A stretch of DNA of 64,000 bases from Rhyacichthys aspro (Eukaryota; Chordata; Actinopteri; Gobiiformes; Rhyacichthyidae). Position numbers and translations under genes: made by a program. The DNA is taken from NCBI GenBank assembly GCA_036850595.1, contig CM072151.1:14423307-14487306 (forward strand). The letters run 5' to 3'. Every line of letters starts with the position of its first letter. Positions within the stretch are counted from its first letter, which is position 1. Of this stretch, positions 1 to 14,155 are shown in pieces. Under the pieces are notes generated by a model. It was not told the origin of the DNA, did not search any database, and saw nothing but the letters and a program-made list of their open reading frames with translations.

Positions 1-3000
1 AACATTTTTCCAAAGTGATTGTGAAGTGTTGTACACTTGTATGCGGATGCGTTTGTTCTCTTTTTGCCTGGACAAGCCTTTATCATTCGTTTTTGACTCC
101 ATTGCGTATGCTGTTTCATCTCACTAGACCCAAATGTGTGAGGATAGAACACATCTATGTTTCATGTGAAGGCAGGGCCCAATTACTTGGAGCCTTCAGC
201 CTTGCCTATTGACTCTACAGAGGCCCTTTCACTTTGAGATAAAAGACCCTGATGTTTTAACACTGGTCTCTGGACGGTCAGATGCTGTAGTGATACTCTT
301 TAAGGACACCGATTGCTCATGTCCTGCGCCGGCATCACACATTCCTCTGTTGTTCGCTACAGGGGACAATTCAGTCTGAATTTTGATGTGTGCACCCACG
401 TCGTCTTTTTGTTTTTGTTTCAGTGACTCAAAATTTTAAATGAGCAAAGGAAGAATGAGCTCAGTTGCTTTTCATGGCTCCATTCTTTCCTCTAGAAGCC
501 TTTAGGGAAAGCAGCATCTCCTCCCTCTCCTCATCCTCAATCTGCCATTACTCCTCCTTCTTCCACCTTCTTACTGTTTTGTTTTCCTGAGCCTCTGTTA
601 CAGATACTGACAGGCCATGTCTTTTTACCCAAGCTCATTAAAGCAGAAGTAAGTGACACTGCCATTTTGGATAACTTTGTGTCAGTTTTCGCGCAGTTTT
701 TCCAGTAAACCCAGGCAGTAATGTAAAATTGGTACAATAAGAATAAACACAAACAACAGAATCCCCTACCTGTACCTTCTATAAACATCCATATGGCAAA
801 TGTAGTGTAAAATAGCATTTCTTTTGCCTATGCATTCCCTCAAAGAGCCTCCTTTTCATCTGAACGTCAGCGAGGACAAAGCGGCAGCATCACACTGGCT
901 GATGGGATCTCTCTTGAGCTGTTAGATAGATCGGAGATTGGCTTGTCAACTTCACGTCCAATATCACACACACAGCCACAGTCTAGTCTCCTCTGAAGTG
1001 CCTCAAATCCATTTCCAGATCTCTCTTCTGTCAGGATAGATAAACCCTCATCACCTTCCCTAAATCACTCCTTTTCTCTCTGTTCTGATCTGTCGCGGTG
1101 TAAAAATGTCTCTGTCCCTTCATCTTTCAAGTTTCATGTTGGATGCCAGCCTTTTTTGTGGCTTTTAACTGTTTGAAGGCACCCACCCCTTTTTTTCTTT
1201 CTCCAGTTTTTGTTTTTGTTCTGCGGTCAGCACCACTTCCCTCAGATACTTGACTCCTTGTCTACTTTTAACAAGCGGCTTGTTGCTGCATTAGCTAATC
1301 TCTCAGAAGACATGGCACCGATACACAGATTCCCTCTTTCTCCGCTTCAGCTCATACCTGCGAACATGCTTTTCAGACAAACAGCTTTTCATTATTAAAC
1401 TGACACAAAAAGGAAATGGGGGAGAATCAACAATATGAACACTGAATGAACAAATGAATGCTTATCCAGCTTTTACGCATCACACATTTTGAGCAGTCAT
1501 GTCTGCAGAGAGTTGGATTCAATATTGATGCTTGAAGATTCATCATTTCCACCATCAGTGGCTGTGATGTGTTTGAGTTTCCTGTGCGGCGTGAGCTGAA
1601 ACCGTGCCACTGTTGGTGCGCGGCATCCTTTAATTGCCTCTGAATTCTTTCTGTAATTAACACTGCTGGATAATTACAGCTGAATCCCAGACCTCTCTAT
1701 AGGCACATTATTAAACTCTGAGCAGTGCAGTGAGAAGGATGCTTGTGGAAGGGCCAGATTCTTCTAATGAAGTATGTGTAAACGCCATGTTTGTTTAAAG
1801 GTATAGCATCTAGACCTGATATGTCAAATTATATGTCTGTGTCTTTCCAAAACAGCACTTTGTGTGTAAAGGTTGTAAAGTGCCACATTTTGCTAAATTA
1901 GAAGCTAAACATTGAAGAACAGTCCTCTGCCGGTACACAGAAACTTTATGAAAAGTAGAAGTGATGTTAGGTTTTCTGACACGGAGCACAGAACAGAACC
2001 TAAAAAAAGTCATGTTAGTCTGCCTGCATTATCTATTCTGAAACAGCATCACTAATGATGAGATCTGCGTTGAAGTTTAGTTCAGCTGCAACATATGGGG
2101 CAGACTATGACTCCAATCTGAAATGTCACAGTAAGCCTGTTGTGTTCAGTTTACTTAATATAGCAGTATTCTATTGTACCTACAAGAGGGTGTTTTTTTT
2201 AGCAGAGATCTGTCCCTGAACTGGACAGAGCTGGATTCAGTGCTGGCTGTCTTCGGGTGCAGTCAGATTAAAGGCAAGCGGAAGAGCAAAATGGGAAGTG
2301 GACCGGACAGTGTGGCATCTCCCAATGGCCCCGGATTAGAGGGTAGGGCATTGAAGTAGGCCATACAAACAGGCTCAGCCGAAATATGAACAGAAAAACA
2401 TAACATCATGTACACAGGATGGCCCAGAACATTTCATTATGCTGTAATCCCAGCCAGCATGTCCGTCACAAAGATTGTTTTCACACCTTGCAGCTGGATC
2501 AAGACTGAAATTGCAGAGCTAATTCTTTGTTGTACCATTACAGTGGTTGCTTAGACATTCATATGGCTTTAAAACAAACACGAGAGATAAAAGCTGTGAA
2601 GCTAATTGGAATATATTTCCATTTGAACTCTGGCACTTCTGGAATTTTATAAATAAAATACATAAAAGGCAAGATATAAATACACATCCACACATTGGCA
2701 CTAGAAACACATGCTTTCAAAGAGATGACATTCAGAAGTTTCAAAGCAATTTACTTAAGACTAACTTTTCTGCTTCTTTCTTTTGTCCCCAAAGTGGAAC
2801 ATAAGTCAGATTGGACTTTTTGCCTTTTTAATTAACTGCGCCCTGCTAATGGGCTTTCTCAATGTAGTGTGAAACAAGTATAAAAGATCAAGCCTAATTG
2901 ACATTTAAGCTTAATTTGAAATTTAACCCAAGATCTGCAGACTTGTACTAAAGCAGATGCTCTTTCTGGCCTACATACAATGCATCAAAACACACAAGCA

Positions 3001-6000
3001 ATGGAGCATTGTAAGTCCTCTTTCTGTGGAAGTATTAAGCGTGTGTAGTTCGGAGTCAGTGAAGACAGAAGGAAATGAAAAGGTGAAGCAAAGGTCACAC
3101 ATGCCAACAAGCGTCACATTACGATGAAAAAGTGAGATTCACATTTCCAATTTCAGCTCATGAAGGCTTTTCCTGTCCCTTGGCTCATTATGCTTCTTTA
3201 GGTTCCAGACTAATTGCCACAAAATGCAATTATCATATCCACAAGGAGCTGACGAAGCACGTGTTGCCGATGCAGCTGTGTCTTTGTATAATGTATGCGT
3301 TATTCATTCTTTATTCTCATCCTTGACCATATTTGCGTTTCTACCCACTTCTTCATACGATTTGTCATCCAGACTCCCCTGCTTCCTTTTTGGCTCCTCC
3401 ACTCTCCTGTGCTCAGCTGCAGGTCAGTCTGGTGTCATGGCTTCAAGTTGGCCCCTGCAGTCTCCTGCTGGACGAGCCATTACCCCTGACAACTTAAGTC
3501 ACCTTTGCACTATCTCCTTGAGAATCTGTCTCTAGAAAGTTTACTTTACTCTGAACTTGTTAAACTGTTTAGGAAACGTTTGTAGCGAGTTTAGTGCCAC
3601 AGCTTTCAGGTTGTCATCCTGTTATGAGCCTTCATTTGAATTGTTGTAACTGGATTTCAAAATGTCACCATGAATCAACGCAATGGTGTCTTTCTGTGTT
3701 CTGCATTGGAAATACTGTTGCTGTGTTTATTATGTTCATTATGTCAAAAGCAATGGTTGGCTGTGGTTTGTTTGGGGGCAGTTTATGACATTAATGGTTT
3801 GTGTGGCTTACAAAAAGTATGTAAAGAACTAATACCATTTTATATGATGAAAATAAAAAGCATTGCAGTGAATTGAGGAGTTTGACTCAAGCGCTTATAC
3901 GTCTCCAACTGTAAGAAAATCCACCGTCTCATTTCTGGAAGCCCTAGCCTGCGAGCTGTCTAATTAGTGTTCAGGTCGGACCGATAGCGGCTCAGTCAGC
4001 TAATCCTGCGCTGAACAGTGTGGACGGACAGCTGTAGGATGTAATATGATGTGAAATGCACTGACTCCCAGCTATCTGCTCCATCTGTCTGCCTGTTTAG
4101 CATAAGTGGCTCACCTGGGACCTTGAGCAGCTCCCTGGCCGATATGCCCGATTCCATCAGTGGCTTTCAAAGACGCCTCTACCCGCTTTATTTCATGGAC
4201 AGAACTTTCTCCACCTCACTGCTGTTGAGTGATGAATTATGAATAGATGTGAATCCTGCAGCGCTGTTGGCCAGGCCCAAGGATTACTTTCAATTTGCAC
4301 AGTGCTCCCCTTGCTCGGTGGCTGGCTCGCACCACCAGTCACACTTCTCTCCAGGGACCTCAAGGGTAGTATTAGATTGCCACATGAAACTACTAGCAAT
4401 CATGTAAAAGTTTGACGAATGAATCTCTATGGTTGCTGAATGCACTGTATATAGTTACAAAGTGTTGGTGCTTCTGTCTGCGGCTCATTCCTCTTGGGAG
4501 CGACAGGAAGGAGCAGTCCATGTGTGACCCTGCTTGGATACTCGTTGACTCGAGATAACCGCTTGTAATTGGACTGCTTGATGAGCAGGCAGCAAGCAGT
4601 GAAAGGGAAGTAGAAAGGACAGGGATCCTTTTTAATGAAGCCAATGAGAAGGACACAGAGCGCCTGCAGGCTTCATAAAGGATTAGAGCAGGCTCCAGCA
4701 CATTTGGGCTTATGATGCTTCCGCAAGTCGCACAACCTTGAGGGGCTAAAAAAGGACAGGAACGTTGCAGAATATAGAATGAAAATAAACATCAAAAGTG
4801 TATTGATACACACAGCTCTTCTCCTTCTCCAATACCGCTTGATATTTCACTGTGCTCCATACAGAGATGTTGGTAAACAAAGGTTTTTGTTAAAGGTCAG
4901 TGTCCCCAAGACATTAACCTTTAAGTTTACAACCCACCCACATCTGCTCATTAAGGACAATCTGTTTCATCTTCTATGTGGGTTCAAATTGAACATAAAT
5001 GCTTGTGATCTTGTGCACAGTAATACCCTGTGATGGCGGTCTGTTATGACCCTTTCCAGCGTTATTGAAGTGACAGTGGGTGTGAGAGAGATGCTGGTTG
5101 GCGCCAGTTGGCACAGAGAGTGCCTCGGTTGAAGCGATGGCAGCTGACACAGAGGACAGGCAGGCCAGCCAAGAAATGGATAGACACTGATCCCACTCAC
5201 CTCCATCTCATGATGACTTTCATGCTCTTGTCTTCTTTTATCTGAGCAAACTGTGCATACCTACCTTCATCACATTTCCCCGGCAAATAAAGTGACATGT
5301 TATGCCCATAACTATTTTATCTGAGGCTGTTTTCAAATACAGTTTGACAGTGTGATAGTCTTTTTTTCTTCTAACTATATGGGACAAGGATACCAGCGTT
5401 AGCCTGTATTTGTTTGAACTGCCATAAGCAATGAGGCCTGATAATGGTTTATCATTGTTTGTCTATATTAACAGCTGCAGAGATGCTGTGTTCCTAACCT
5501 AATTAGATGACGACAAAGTGCTGTGTGTTACATTGGCCCCATGTCTCCATTTCACCACCATAATGATAATTGAGGAGCAGCATTATTCTGTGATAGGTAG
5601 AACTGGTACCATGCAATCATAGCAAACAAAGAGCCATTTACACTAAAGTTATAGACAGTCACAAAGCAAAAGATGTTTCCAAGTCATTATGTTTAGTATT
5701 TGATCAGACTGCTTTCAAGGGCACACATCTCTCAGTTAAATGCCCCTTGACGCTGTTGAAACAAATTGGCTCTCAACTTCAGTAATTGCCAGACACGATC
5801 ATGTCTGTGACCTAATAACAAATTCTTGTTGTTTTTTTTTATTTATTTATTTTTATAAAGAACAGCCCCATAAGGATTTGAACAAGGACAAATAGCCACT
5901 TTGATCTATTCACTGAGTGCAGACAATACATCCGTCATCCCAATTCACCCAATTATGTGGCTGTCTTTTCTGGTGGGGTGTCACTTCTCATCCGTGCTGA

Positions 6001-9000
6001 AGTTGTGTAAGCAGCCTAAAAGGCAGCCTGGGGAGGGGGCTGCTGCTTCAATGACACACTCTGATCACAGGAACCCTTGGCACAAGATGACCATTCAATA
6101 GGATTGTGGCCAGTAGCAGTCTTTGCACATGACAAGCTAGCTCAAGAGCCGTTGTTCCAATGTGACAACCATCTTATTCTAAATAAACTAGACAAATGGA
6201 ACAACAGCCACAATTGTTTCAGTGCTCAAAAGCTGCTATATTGAACTTTTGTTCTATCCAGGAATAGACCATATTGTAACTTGTAGTTGTATTTCCTCCA
6301 GGTTCCGGTTGTCTGTAAGTGTGTGTGAAAAACCCTGATTGCATATCGTTCAAACACAGCTTATAATCATAAGTATATTCAGTGGAAACTAACTTAATGG
6401 ATTCAGAATAAATAAGGCAGTCAAGCATGTAATGTGGTTGCATTGAAAAATTACCAGTGCAAAACCTTGCTAATAAAGCTCTAATATGTTATGTGCCAAT
6501 GCTGTGCCGTGCAGCAGACGAAGACTTATTGAGCGAGTATTTGTGGCTTGGGGAAGATGTGTCGCCCTGTGTTATTGTGATGGCCTATGGCCCCTTTAGA
6601 TAGTGGCATCAAATACAATGTTCTTTTGAGCCACTGAGCCCCTCATGTTAATTCAGTCTGACTTTGCTTGGAGAGCTTGAATTGTGTAGGAGTGTTTAGA
6701 AAGCCCAGTTGTACTTTTTTAAACCACTTAAAAATGTTACTCTATCCTTGTGATATTGGTATCTAATATTTACTTTATTGGTAACTATAATTATCTCTGC
6801 ATTAACTATTTAAAGAAGGGCTTATATTAAAGCTAACGTTGGCACTTGACCTCACCAGTCTGATCTTGTCTTAATGAATAATGAATAATAAATTGTGGAA
6901 ACTAATGGTGTGGTACAGGTTGCCACTGAGCTTACATAAGAAATAATATGCCATTCATGTCAGTTTTGGTTGTAATCTAGCACAGTTAAAGAAACAGAAC
7001 TTGTTATAATGGATACAGCTACATAGCTACAGATGTGTGTTTAATACACCTGATTTTAAAGATTTTTAAAACTCTTGTCAAAGAGCATTGCTCTATTGCA
7101 GCACTGTTGCAGCATTCGAACAATTCTCTCTATTTATCAGATAAATGTTTATAAGAATATTTTAAACAGACTATTATTAATTATTATTAAAGATTGTGTT
7201 TTATGCATGACTTTTATGACAGCACACCTGTGGAACCATTCAATGTAAGTCGATCTGACTGTGAGCGGGTCACCATCAATCATGTAGGGCCATGTTGTTC
7301 ATCAGTGTTGCAGTTGGTGCTTGAGGAGTATCATATGTTTTCTGCTCTATGGCCATGCAGCTGTTCCAGCCCCAGGTAAGGTCAAAGTCTCTATGTCAGT
7401 GGGTCATGACCATGCAGCATAACGTCTTCAATAATTTAGCTGCTGTTCAGAGAAGACTTCACATCCATAAGGCCTGAAACGATTCTCTCTTATTAAAGAT
7501 TCATGGCACATGGCAAGACACATTTTTAATCACCCCATTGTGTCCTTTAGTTTCGCTGTTCATGCTTTGCATAGGGCAGAAGTGGGGCAGCTTTCAGGGA
7601 TGCAATTTAAGAATGTATCGGTTATCCATTATAGTAATGAAATTCCCATTTGGCACATTTTAAGATAGTGTTTTATTCCAATCTCCATACTACACTGAGG
7701 TGTAGTGGAAATTTCCATCATATCAGATTGTAGTAGTTCTATAATGCAAGACCTGGGGACAATGCACATTAAAATACTGTTGGCACATGATGACCTTCAT
7801 CCATCATCTTGATTTGCCTCAATGTCCACAGCTACTGTAAGGACTTCTGACACGCAAATATTTACTCATACATTCACAGACAGACACATACAGTCATACT
7901 CTTACAGTGCAACCATTTACCAGCTCCCAACCTGCTTTCTACTGGACGACTAATGGGTGTCCTTGCCAGTGGTGTATGGCACGACAATGACAATCCATCA
8001 CTGCACTGCGAAGTCTAACTTACAGGACATAAAAAGAAAGGAGCTGTTTCTCTTTCTGCTGTTTGCCCCATCAGGTGAGCATGCATGTGTAATGGCCTGT
8101 TTGTGCTTCCTGGACCGTACACTGCCACAGGCTTCAGGGTCTCCTCACACAAACCCATGGACACTGATGATGGCTTCCCTCTGTGTAAAATGACTAATGT
8201 GTTTTTCTCTAGGGGACACTTGCACAGAGCTTATGTAAAGTGTGATGAGTGGGCACAGCACAGACATCAGTGTGAGCACAGCCATTTCAGGAGCTTTGGT
8301 GGATGTTATGCCTTGGCCTGTGAGTCTTTCTGGAGAGAACTTGTCTACTCCTACACAATATCAAACACGCTTTCTGCTCATTTGTCAGCTGTGCAGTAGC
8401 GTGATTATTGGATCGGAAGTTTCACTCTGTTCAGACAGAGTCAGATCATTTTTAATATAACTGAAAGAAAATCACCTTTCCATGCTCATTTCTTTAGTGA
8501 ACACAGTATACATATCTGTATATTTATTTTGTTCTAACCTATAATAATATTAAATGTAAAAACTTTTTTTTTTGTCTGCTTGTAAATGTATATGCTCTCT
8601 TCCACACACACTTCCCCAGTTAATAAGACCAGTTTATACATACATTAATGGGTGTAATGTGTAAATTTCTGCTCTGCACCCGCAGTGCCCTTGGTCAGAT
8701 CCCATCCTAATGCCCTCATGTAAAAACATGCATCATCATCCATTATTTTAAACAGGTGAAAGGACGGGGATGGCATAAGCCCTTTTAGCTTAATTTGCTG
8801 TCTTTCAAGCCTTAATGACTTTGGTTTAAATAGAATAGGCAGCAGAGTGGCTGTGGCTGATGCTATTGCAGGAGAGAAGTGAGGACAGAGGTGGGAGAAC
8901 TGCCCTTACAGTTTCTCTGCCCACACCAGTGGCTAAATCTGGCACTGTTGCTATCTAACATGCTCTTGGTTTTCTTTAGTTTAAAAAAGCTACACTTAGC

Positions 9001-12000
9001 AGCTCTCTACCTCTTTGTCTCACTGCAGTGTTGAGGTCGTAAGTGGGCTGTGCACGAGTCCAGGTCAGCCATTCTGTACTTTGCCGTCTGTACTTTACTC
9101 TTTAGAGTGTGTGTCTGCTGTAGAAGATCAAACCTGACCATCCAAGAAGATATTGATAGCTGTGAACTGTTGGTGATACCATTTAAGTAATTACAGTAGC
9201 ATTGTGATTTCCAAGCATCTTCTAGTGTGCGGTTGCAGATTGCAATCAAATACTCCTTGTCTCTCCCTCTCTTTTCAAGTGCACCTGAAAAACAGCAAAA
9301 TTATATCTCAAGAACCACTGAGTTTGGACTAAGGCAAGAAAGCTAGCTTCTTTGTGTTTTGTTAAAATGTTAAAAGAGACTTAGTGTGAGTAAGTCTTGT
9401 CTGTGTGATCTAGAGCTAATGTGTATGTGACCACATCCACGCTGCAAAACCAGACTTGTTTCTCCATATACTGTATATCATTTAAGGCTATCTTTTTATG
9501 ACTCTTTTTATGAAAACACATGCTTAAAGGATAAACAGCTGAGCAGGATATTTCATTTTTCACACAGAAAAGTGCATTTGATTGTACAAATGTGTTAAAT
9601 GTACTATCAGAATGATCTCTTTTCCTTATTCTATAATGTCTCTGTGAACAATGATACCGTCTATCTGGATGGCACTGACAAATAACTGTCACCTATTTTT
9701 TTGTTACTGTTTTGGCACAAGACAAAATGGAAAGCTGTAGTGAAATGACAGATTGAGTTAGAGGGACAAATACAAGGAAACAGCAACACATAAGAGAAGG
9801 AGAGGGACTTTAATCATCGACATGGATATGTAAAATGCCCGATAATGGCCTTGATGTATGCAGAAGAGCTAATGAGCTCTGGGGAAGCTTTGCTGGCAGG
9901 TGATGGCTACCTTTCTCTGAGATGAGGCCAGCTCTCTGAGGTGTGGTGCACAGGTGTGTTTCAGCTGAGTGTGGAAAACAGAGGACTGGCTACAACAGAA
10001 GGGGGATGAGCAGTATTGCCATGACAACAGACTTTTAACAGCATTGTCCACTGCTATTTACTTTGGATCTATGGTTTGTGTTACCATTTAGACTTACTTC
10101 ATGATTCTTATTTTTATTGCATTTTAAATTTGCATTGCATTTACTAATTCACATAACATGGCATACAATGTGGGATTTAAAAGGCAGTTTTTGAATAAAT
10201 GTCGTTTACATTCCTCTCCTTTTCTTTTGTTTGTGAGCTGTGATTGGCAATGGACTTAACATTCAAAAATAACCCAGTATGTCAACAAATGAAAAAGAAT
10301 TGTACATTTTATGGTTCTTGAGGTGAGGTTGCATTTAAATGCAGCTTAAAACAGCCTTCTACATTGAGGCTGTAGTTAAAAGAAAAGGTTGAGTAAAACA
10401 GGTTTTCCGTTTGGAGAAGAGCGTCCTCTCACTGCTGCCTCTCGCCTGCACGGATTAATCTGAAAGTCAGCAGTGAAGTGTGCCGTCGAACTTCTGCTCA
10501 GTTATGAAATAGATGCAACGGTTATTTTTGACTGCAGCTTACTACCAGGTAACAGTAGCCTCTTGGACAGCAGCTCTGTGTGGAACATGCTGTATACAGT
10601 CGAGAGCTGCTACTCCAACTGCTGCTGACCTGTGTCGCATTAGCCGCCTCTTCGCTTATTAGTGAGTGACTGCTACCAGATATAGGGTTGAAAAACCAGC
10701 CATGTGATTTACAAGGAAACTAGAGACTTTTTATTTAAAGTTTGAGCTGTTTTATTAAGTGGTTTTCTGCTGTTTTAAGAAGAGGCTCATTTTTAACTCC
10801 TCAAGAGGCAGGTGAGATATAAAAGTTGCATCCATTTGCCTTGTCACCAGTGCTGTCATTTAACATTATATACACCTATAACCTTTTCATTTTATTCTTG
10901 TAACCTATTCCAGATAATTTTATGAGCATGGAGGCATATAATTATCGCCTGTCAACTGCTGAACCTGTGAATATGTCAAACTGACAAGTGCCTGTCCACT
11001 CTGTGCACCTTCACTGAACAGCATGTTTTAATACTGCTAAATATAACTCCATTATAACTCGTCCTAGAGTTTTGTTGCTTCACCTCATTGTGAGCTTGTC
11101 TGCCATATCCATCAGCTTGTACTTTCCAAACGGTTAAACTAACAGCTCAGTAACCAGTTTAGTTGGTGGCAATCTTCGTCACTGACCTGGGATGAATTGT
11201 AAATTGAAAAAGAGTAGGGTTATAAAGCGAGTTATTAAGTCATCTGTAAAAGCAGCAGGTGAGAAATTAAACTCCTGCAAAACCAGCGCCCTCAAATGCC
11301 TCATTACATATTAATTCTTGTTTGTTTGTGGTTTTGTGGTGGATTTAAGTGCAAGCAAGAGCGGTCGGGAGATATTGCAGCTTTCTCTTACACAATTTGA
11401 TCTCCAAAAAGGGTTGGTCTCCTAAAGAAAGTAATCAGTGTCATGTTATGGATCATGGTTAGTGGAAAAGGAACAGAGAGATGGAAAGAGAAAAGCGTGA
11501 CCTTGTGCATATGTTTATGTCTACATGTGTCATATGAAACCCATAGGCCGGTCAGGTTAGGCAAGCGTCTAATGATAAGCCCCATGCCTCAGAGACTTGT
11601 GCGGCTGATGCGGTGGTGGAGTTATTGTGATGCACCGAATCGTATCCCCCTGCCTCTCTGCTGAGTGACATTGTCAGAGACCTACACAAAGTCAGCTGTC
11701 GCTCCTAACTCGCATACCAGCAGCTACATATAGTGAGCTGTTGTTTGATGTTGCTTGCAGAATGGATTCAGCCTTTGTAAATGCAGCCATCTTATTTTAG
11801 TGGTGAGTGCATTGCTTGTGTGTGTTTATACAGTAGTTATACCAAAAAAAAACAACATTTGAATGCTAATTGCTCTTTATGAATTTTCAGAGGTTTTGGT
11901 CTACAAATGCAATTGCTAGTTTTCCTTTAAAGCGCAAGTTAACGACAGACATTGGATATAAAATGGATTCATAGCTATTAGGGGATTTTGTGAATTAGCT

Positions 12001-12263
12001 ATGGCTCAGAAGCCAGTCTGCTTACTAGGCGCACAGAACCATTGTCAATTGTTCCAAACGAACACAGACCCAGCCCTTTGAGGATTATCTTGGAGCGCTA
12101 GCTTTAATTTCACTGCTGTGTCTGGGTCAATTAGTGTGTGATTGTGATTCTAGCCATTTAGTGCTTGATTGCTGTGACTGAGGCGATTTGACTTAATTAA
12201 TTTGTCTCACTTTATGTCTTTTTGTCTCTTCCTTCTGCCCCCCCGCCCACTCGTTTCTCTCAG
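1..12263. other. Gene-poor region upstream of lingo3
   Basis: I see no recognisable coding exon, RNA gene or intact transposon on either strand. Open frames here are at most about 104 codons and none resembles a known domain. The sequence is of intermediate GC with AT-rich islands (for example around 5,820-5,860 and 6,720-7,190). Because the lingo3 coding exon begins just after a splice acceptor, at least one non-coding 5' exon and the lingo3 promoter must lie upstream. A possible donor (CAG followed by GTAACA) is at 10,546-10,554, but I cannot prove it is used. Parts of this region may be conserved regulatory DNA, which needs a cross-species alignment. Confidence 0.5.
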
Positions 12264-12316
12264 GTGTCTGGCCCACTGATTTCCCTCCCGCCCGGAGCCA
12301 GTAGAAGCACTAAACA
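12264..12316 (+). other. lingo3: lingo3 5' UTR segment after a splice acceptor
   Basis: A pyrimidine-rich tract (12,222-12,263) ends in a CAG acceptor at 12,261-12,263. It is followed by 53 bases of GC-rich leader and then the start codon. LINGO genes keep the whole coding sequence in one exon preceded by non-coding exons, so this acceptor fits the family. The upstream exon was not located with confidence. Confidence 0.6.
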
Positions 12317-14155
12317 ATGGTCATGGCGGTGTGCCTGAGCCAGGATGTAGGATGGATCTTGAGGATACTTTTCATTCTAATAATGATTGCAGTGGCACCT
12401 GCCCAAGGCCAAGGGTGTCCCCAACGTTGTGAGTGCATCCCAAAGCTCAAGACTGTGTCCTGTCAGAATAAAAGACTGTCTGCGCTGCCAGACGGCATAC
12501 CTTTAGATACCAAGGTGCTGGATTTGAGTGGAAATAAACTTCGCTGGGTCGAGCACGGGGACCTGCTTGCATATCCTCGTCTTGAAAAACTGGACCTAAG
12601 TGACAACATGATCAGTGTGCTTGAACCTAATGCTTTTTCTAGTCTTCAGAACCTGCAGTCTCTTTCTCTGAGGGGAAACCAACTGAAACTGGTGCCCATG
12701 GGGGCTTTCTCACGTCTCTCCAACTTAACTTCACTGGATCTTGGTGGTAATAAGATTGTAATTCTTTTGGACTTTACTTTCCAAGACTTAAAAAGTCTAA
12801 AAAACCTTGAAGTTGGAGACAATGATCTGGTTTATATCTCCAACAAAGCTTTTCTGGGTCTCGTAGGTCTTAGAGAGTTGACCATTGAAAGGTGTAATCT
12901 GACTTCTGTATCAAGTCAGTCCTTGTCTTACCTTCATAATCTTGTGACTCTACGGCTCCGCTACCTCAGTATTTCCGCCTTAGAAGATCAGAACTTCCGC
13001 AAACTGGGAAATTTGAGGGGCTTAGAGATTGATCACTGGCCCTTTTTGGAATACATTTCCCCTCACAGTCTGCAGGGTCTTAACTTGTCTTGGCTGTCTA
13101 TTACACACACCAACATCACCTCTGTGCCCACCTCTGCCCTGCGCAGTCTGGCCCACCTCACTAGTCTCAACCTCTCCTATAACCCCATTTCAGTTCTGGA
13201 GTCTTGGGCGCTTCGTGACCTTGTCAGACTGAAGGAGCTGCATTTAGTCAACACTAACCTGGTGACAGTACAGCCATATGCACTAGGTGGACTAAGACAA
13301 ATCCGACTTCTTAACTTCTCCACCAACAGCCTGGTGAGTCTGGAGGAGGGAGCCTTTCAGTCCGTCAACACTCTGGAGACACTGCGTTTGGATGGGAACC
13401 CTCTGGCTTGTGACTGCCGCTTACTGTGGATTCTTCAGCGCAGGAAGACCCTCAATTTTGATGGCGCTCCCCCAGTGTGCGCAACACCTGTGGAGGTGCA
13501 AGACCGGGCTCTTACTGCTTTCTCTGACTCAGCTCTATTTGAACACTTCACCTGTCAGAAGCCCAAAATCCGTAACAGGAAACTGCAACAGGTAACTGCC
13601 CGCGAGGGGCAGGTTGTATCCTTCATCTGCCGAGCAGAAGGTGAGCCAACTCCTGTTATATTCTGGATCTCTCCTCAACGTCGCCGCATCACCACTAAAA
13701 GTACTGGTCGCCTCACTGTATTACCAGAGGGCACATTAGAAATACGTTACGCCCAAGTAACTGACAGTGGGACTTATATCTGTATTGCCAGTAACGCTGG
13801 TGGAAATGACACTTATTTTGCCACACTTACAGTAAGTGGGCTGCCTCTTGATGCAGCACTTATGGCAAATCGTACCTACTACACTGGGGACCTAAATGAC
13901 ACAAATCTGAATGATACCAGAGTCTTTTTGAAGTTTACTCTGGATCTCAAGACCATCCTCATTTCCACAGCAATGGGCTGCATCATGTTCCTGGGAGTCG
14001 TTCTCTTCTGCTTCATTCTGCTGTTTGTGTGGAGTCGAGGGAGAGGGCAGCACAAAAACAACTTCTCTGTTGAGTATTCCTTTAGAAAGGTGGATGGACC
14101 AGCTGCTAGTGGAGGACAGGGTGGGGCACGCAAGTTCAACATGAAAATGATTTGA
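12317..14155 (+). CDS. lingo3: LINGO3-type leucine-rich repeat and Ig domain transmembrane protein
   Basis: Type I neuronal cell-surface protein of the LINGO family. LINGO1 is the co-receptor that acts with Nogo receptor and p75/TROY; LINGO3 itself is less studied. The 612-residue single-exon frame is intact. A hydrophobic signal peptide spans about residues 1-33. A cysteine-rich LRRNT begins at C34 (motif CPQRCEC). About eleven to twelve leucine-rich repeats follow to about residue 358. The LRRCT begins with NPLACDCRLLW near 361 and runs to about 415. An I-set Ig domain (about 416-508) contains DSGTYICIASNAGGNDTYF. The transmembrane helix lies at about 546-572. The 40-residue tail SRGRGQHKNNFSVEYSFRKV...KFNMKMI is the family signature and, in my recall, nearly identical to mammalian LINGO3. 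Many N-glycosylation sequons (for example NLTS, NITS, NDTY) are visible. A second Met at codon 3 could also initiate. Paralogue assignment (3a or 3b) is not possible here. Confidence 0.95.
   Translation: MVMAVCLSQDVGWILRILFILIMIAVAPAQGQGCPQRCECIPKLKTVSCQNKRLSALPDGIPLDTKVLDLSGNKLRWVEHGDLLAYPRLEKLDLSDNMISVLEPNAFSSLQNLQSLSLRGNQLKLVPMGAFSRLSNLTSLDLGGNKIVILLDFTFQDLKSLKNLEVGDNDLVYISNKAFLGLVGLRELTIERCNLTSVSSQSLSYLHNLVTLRLRYLSISALEDQNFRKLGNLRGLEIDHWPFLEYISPHSLQGLNLSWLSITHTNITSVPTSALRSLAHLTSLNLSYNPISVLESWALRDLVRLKELHLVNTNLVTVQPYALGGLRQIRLLNFSTNSLVSLEEGAFQSVNTLETLRLDGNPLACDCRLLWILQRRKTLNFDGAPPVCATPVEVQDRALTAFSDSALFEHFTCQKPKIRNRKLQQVTAREGQVVSFICRAEGEPTPVIFWISPQRRRITTKSTGRLTVLPEGTLEIRYAQVTDSGTYICIASNAGGNDTYFATLTVSGLPLDAALMANRTYYTGDLNDTNLNDTRVFLKFTLDLKTILISTAMGCIMFLGVVLFCFILLFVWSRGRGQHKNNFSVEYSFRKVDGPAASGGQGGARKFNMKMI

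Noticed and set aside
1..12263. Many 60-104 codon frames upstream of lingo3
   Set aside because: Their number and length are as expected by chance. None shows a domain, splice-supported structure or coherent composition.
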